Assembly (NCBI GenBank): GCA_016709845.1
Contig: JADJMA010000004.1
Location: 124,001 to 188,000 of the forward strand
Reading direction: 5' to 3'
DNA from: Flammeovirgaceae bacterium
GTDB taxonomy: Bacteria > Bacteroidota > Bacteroidia > Cytophagales > Cyclobacteriaceae
Length of the DNA: 64,000 nt
Made by a program: the position numbers and the translations under genes. Numbering within the stretch: the stretch's first letter is position 1; each line of letters opens with the position of its first letter. Shown here in pieces: positions 62,511 to 64,000 of this stretch. Below the pieces are notes generated by a model, which saw only the letters and a program-made list of their open reading frames with translations, had not been told where the DNA came from and made no database searches.

Positions 62511-64000
62511 TTACAACTTAGGCGCCAACCACAAAAAGCCTGAAGACAATAGAAAGGTGATAAAAAACAAAAGTTGCGAAATTGATTTTGCCACAGAAAT
62601 CAATTCTCGCTGCGTTTTTTCTGAATAAGAAGTTGACCGAGATTGATGCTGATTATGTTGATTTGCAACTCTTAACGATTGCCATTCATCAGATGCAGAA
62701 ACAAAATAATTAAGTTTTACAGAGTCCTGTGTTTGCAATTGATGCCAACCTGTTTTATCTGCCCAAGTGGTTGCATGCCAAAAGTCATCTATAATTACAT
62801 TTTCCTGTAAAGGAAGAGTAGTGGCGTTTTCATTTTTCAATATAGGTTCTTCCTTTGCTGCAATTACATTTATACAGAGCGGTTCATCGGTATAAAATGG
62901 AAATTGATTTTCGATTTGAATTTTAAATCGTTGTGACTTTAAACGAGTGATTGACTCCAATAAAGGTGACCAAACATTTGCGTAGTCATTTGTTTTCCCT
63001 TCCAATAATAACCGATACGTTTCATGCAACAATTGAAACCCTGCTTTTCCTGCACTCAGATTCACAAAACCAGACAGTGTGCGATGTGATGAAACAATAA
63101 CTGGAGTAATCACCGAAGCCGCTACAATTGAAACAGGCGCTGCCGGTAACACAAAATTAGTTGAAGTTCCTTTTAATCGTACGGTATCTTGCGCGTAAAT
63201 CGTTGTCGAAGCATTAAGTAATGGGATCTTACTTTTAGTATCTGTCGAGTTAAGCAAAATGATAGCTCCTAATCCTGCTCGACATGATTGCTCCAGACTT
63301 TTCAGTTCAGGAGTACTCAGTCCGTTCAGAGACTCGCTATCAAGAAAAACTAAATCAAGTGTTTCCAATATTTCAGGGGTTAGTCGATCGATTCTAATTG
63401 ACTCCTGATTGGAAAACTCATAATGAAAATTGGTTTTTGAAATTTGTGATCGAACGGTAATCGCATATCCTTTCTCTGCAAGAAAGTTCTTTAAATAACG
63501 CACCTCTGCTGTCGGATACTTTTGAATAACGAGAATATTTAGCTTTTCTTCCGGCTTTACTTCAATCGGCAGCTTAGCTTCGATTATAGTATTCAGACTA
63601 TCGCGTATGATCAGTGAGTATTGAAACAATCCGGCTTGTCGCGATTGAAACGAAAGAGAAAAAGATTTTAAGCCGGTCCCCTTTAATATTACCGAATCTT
63701 CCACTTGACCGGGGCCTTTCAAAATCAATATCGTTCTCCTTGCAATATTAATTGTGCCACTGACTATTGCCGTTTGCCCAACGTGTACGTTTGCAGGAAT
63801 TTCTAACTGCGTAATTCCAATAGGAAGTTTATCTGGAATAAATGTGTAAGGAGCATTAATAGTTTCCTCTTCATAAGCAGTAAGTCCATCTCCTAAAATA
63901 AAAGCAATTTCGGAATTGTAATCAGACAATTCATAAGGCTGTATAGTGCTGGCCTTCTTAAAATCAACGGCATCATCTAATCGCATCGTGATAAGATCGG
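62511..64000 (-). CDS. Large BatA-like membrane protein, cut by the window edge
   Basis: Only the C-terminal portion is inside; the reading frame is open past 64000 (DLITMRLDDAV). Visible are beta-rich repeats (GTINIARRTILILKGPG, SFSLSFQSRQAGLFQYSLIIRDS), then LNILVIQKYPTAEVRYLKNFLAEKGYAITVR and LDLVFLDSESLNGLSTPELKSLEQSCRAGLGAIILLNS, a pattern like the class-I glutamine-amidotransferase-like domain of BatA/DUF-type membrane proteins of this phylum, and a final membrane helix LFFITFLLSSGFLWLAP. Function unknown. Confidence 0.6.
   Translation of the reverse strand, partial: DLITMRLDDAVDFKKASTIQPYELSDYNSEIAFILGDGLTAYEEETINAPYTFIPDKLPIGITQLEIPANVHVGQTAIVSGTINIARRTILILKGPGQVEDSVILKGTGLKSFSLSFQSRQAGLFQYSLIIRDSLNTIIEAKLPIEVKPEEKLNILVIQKYPTAEVRYLKNFLAEKGYAITVRSQISKTNFHYEFSNQESIRIDRLTPEILETLDLVFLDSESLNGLSTPELKSLEQSCRAGLGAIILLNSTDTKSKIPLLNASTTIYAQDTVRLKGTSTNFVLPAAPVSIVAASVITPVIVSSHRTLSGFVNLSAGKAGFQLLHETYRLLLEGKTNDYANVWSPLLESITRLKSQRFKIQIENQFPFYTDEPLCINVIAAKEEPILKNENATTLPLQENVIIDDFWHATTWADKTGWHQLQTQDSVKLNYFVSASDEWQSLRVANQHNQHQSRSTSYSEKTQRELISVAKSISQLLFFITFLLSSGFLWLAPKL

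Noticed and set aside
1..64000. Programmed ribosomal frameshifting as the cause of the split genes
   Set aside because: Breaks occur in unrelated genes, in both directions and at simple homopolymers without slippery heptamers or following structures; families of these genes are not frameshifted elsewhere.

Overview
The window looks like a chromosomal segment of a Bacteroidota bacterium, most likely order Cytophagales. This rests on gene families rather than any marker gene: a PorE-type OmpA lipoprotein of the type IX secretion system, FtsX-like permeases with no ATPase beside them, a DUF5916 barrel protein, many Sec-dependent TolB-propeller hydrolases, TPM-domain proteins, and a few TAnnTTTG-type -7 boxes. 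Gene density is high and no gap without a gene exceeds about 300 bases.

The dominating technical fact is that about half of the genes, including housekeeping genes such as glyA and tatC, are split by single-base indels, mostly in short homopolymers. Almost every break can be mended by adding or removing one base, so I treat them as consensus errors of a draft or long-read assembly. Coordinates span the intact gene wherever the two sides rejoin.

Layout: 1-2.6 kb, a broken ABC permease, a small membrane protein and an ECF sigma factor with a membrane partner. 2.7-12.3 kb, a propeller-amidohydrolase fusion, a TonB-dependent receptor with a PepSY helper protein, a secreted protein with an internal duplication, and a BaiN-type flavoprotein. 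12.3-15.7 kb, a second FtsX permease, then a compact tRNA-Phe / terminator / GIY-YIG nuclease unit whose tRNA 3' end and terminator are duplicated. 15.8-21.1 kb, a two-gene Fe-S oxidoreductase module, two hypothetical genes and porE. 21.3-24.4 kb, a solitary nuclease-helicase resembling the front half of Type ISP restriction enzymes but ending in six tryptophan-rich repeats instead of a methyltransferase. 24.5-30.8 kb, a secreted protein, an ECF sigma / anti-sigma / haem-binding operon, a DUF5916 outer-membrane protein and a TRIC-like channel. 30.8-34.8 kb, NIPSNAP, decayed small genes, then glyA-tatC-rpiB. 34.9-44.5 kb, an S9 peptidase, an amidase, a lipocalin-like paralogue and a tricorn-like S41 protease. 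44.6-50.2 kb, DUF3601, three TPM proteins and a secreted TPR-CHAT protease. 50.2-57.0 kb, cyanophycinase, an MBL hydrolase, a P-type Ca2+-ATPase, a MATE exporter and DinB. 57.2-60.6 kb, two adjacent M14 carboxypeptidases, one apparently without its zinc ligands. 60.7-61.4 kb, a decayed IS200-like/RAYT transposase between symmetrical GAA-loop palindromes. 61.4-64 kb, an alpha/beta hydrolase and a partial membrane protein.

The strongest candidates for something undescribed are the nuclease-helicase-repeat protein (21301-24424), the tRNA-linked GIY-YIG unit with its 52-bp double-hairpin insert (15076-15646), and the palindrome-bounded transposase element (60745-61371).
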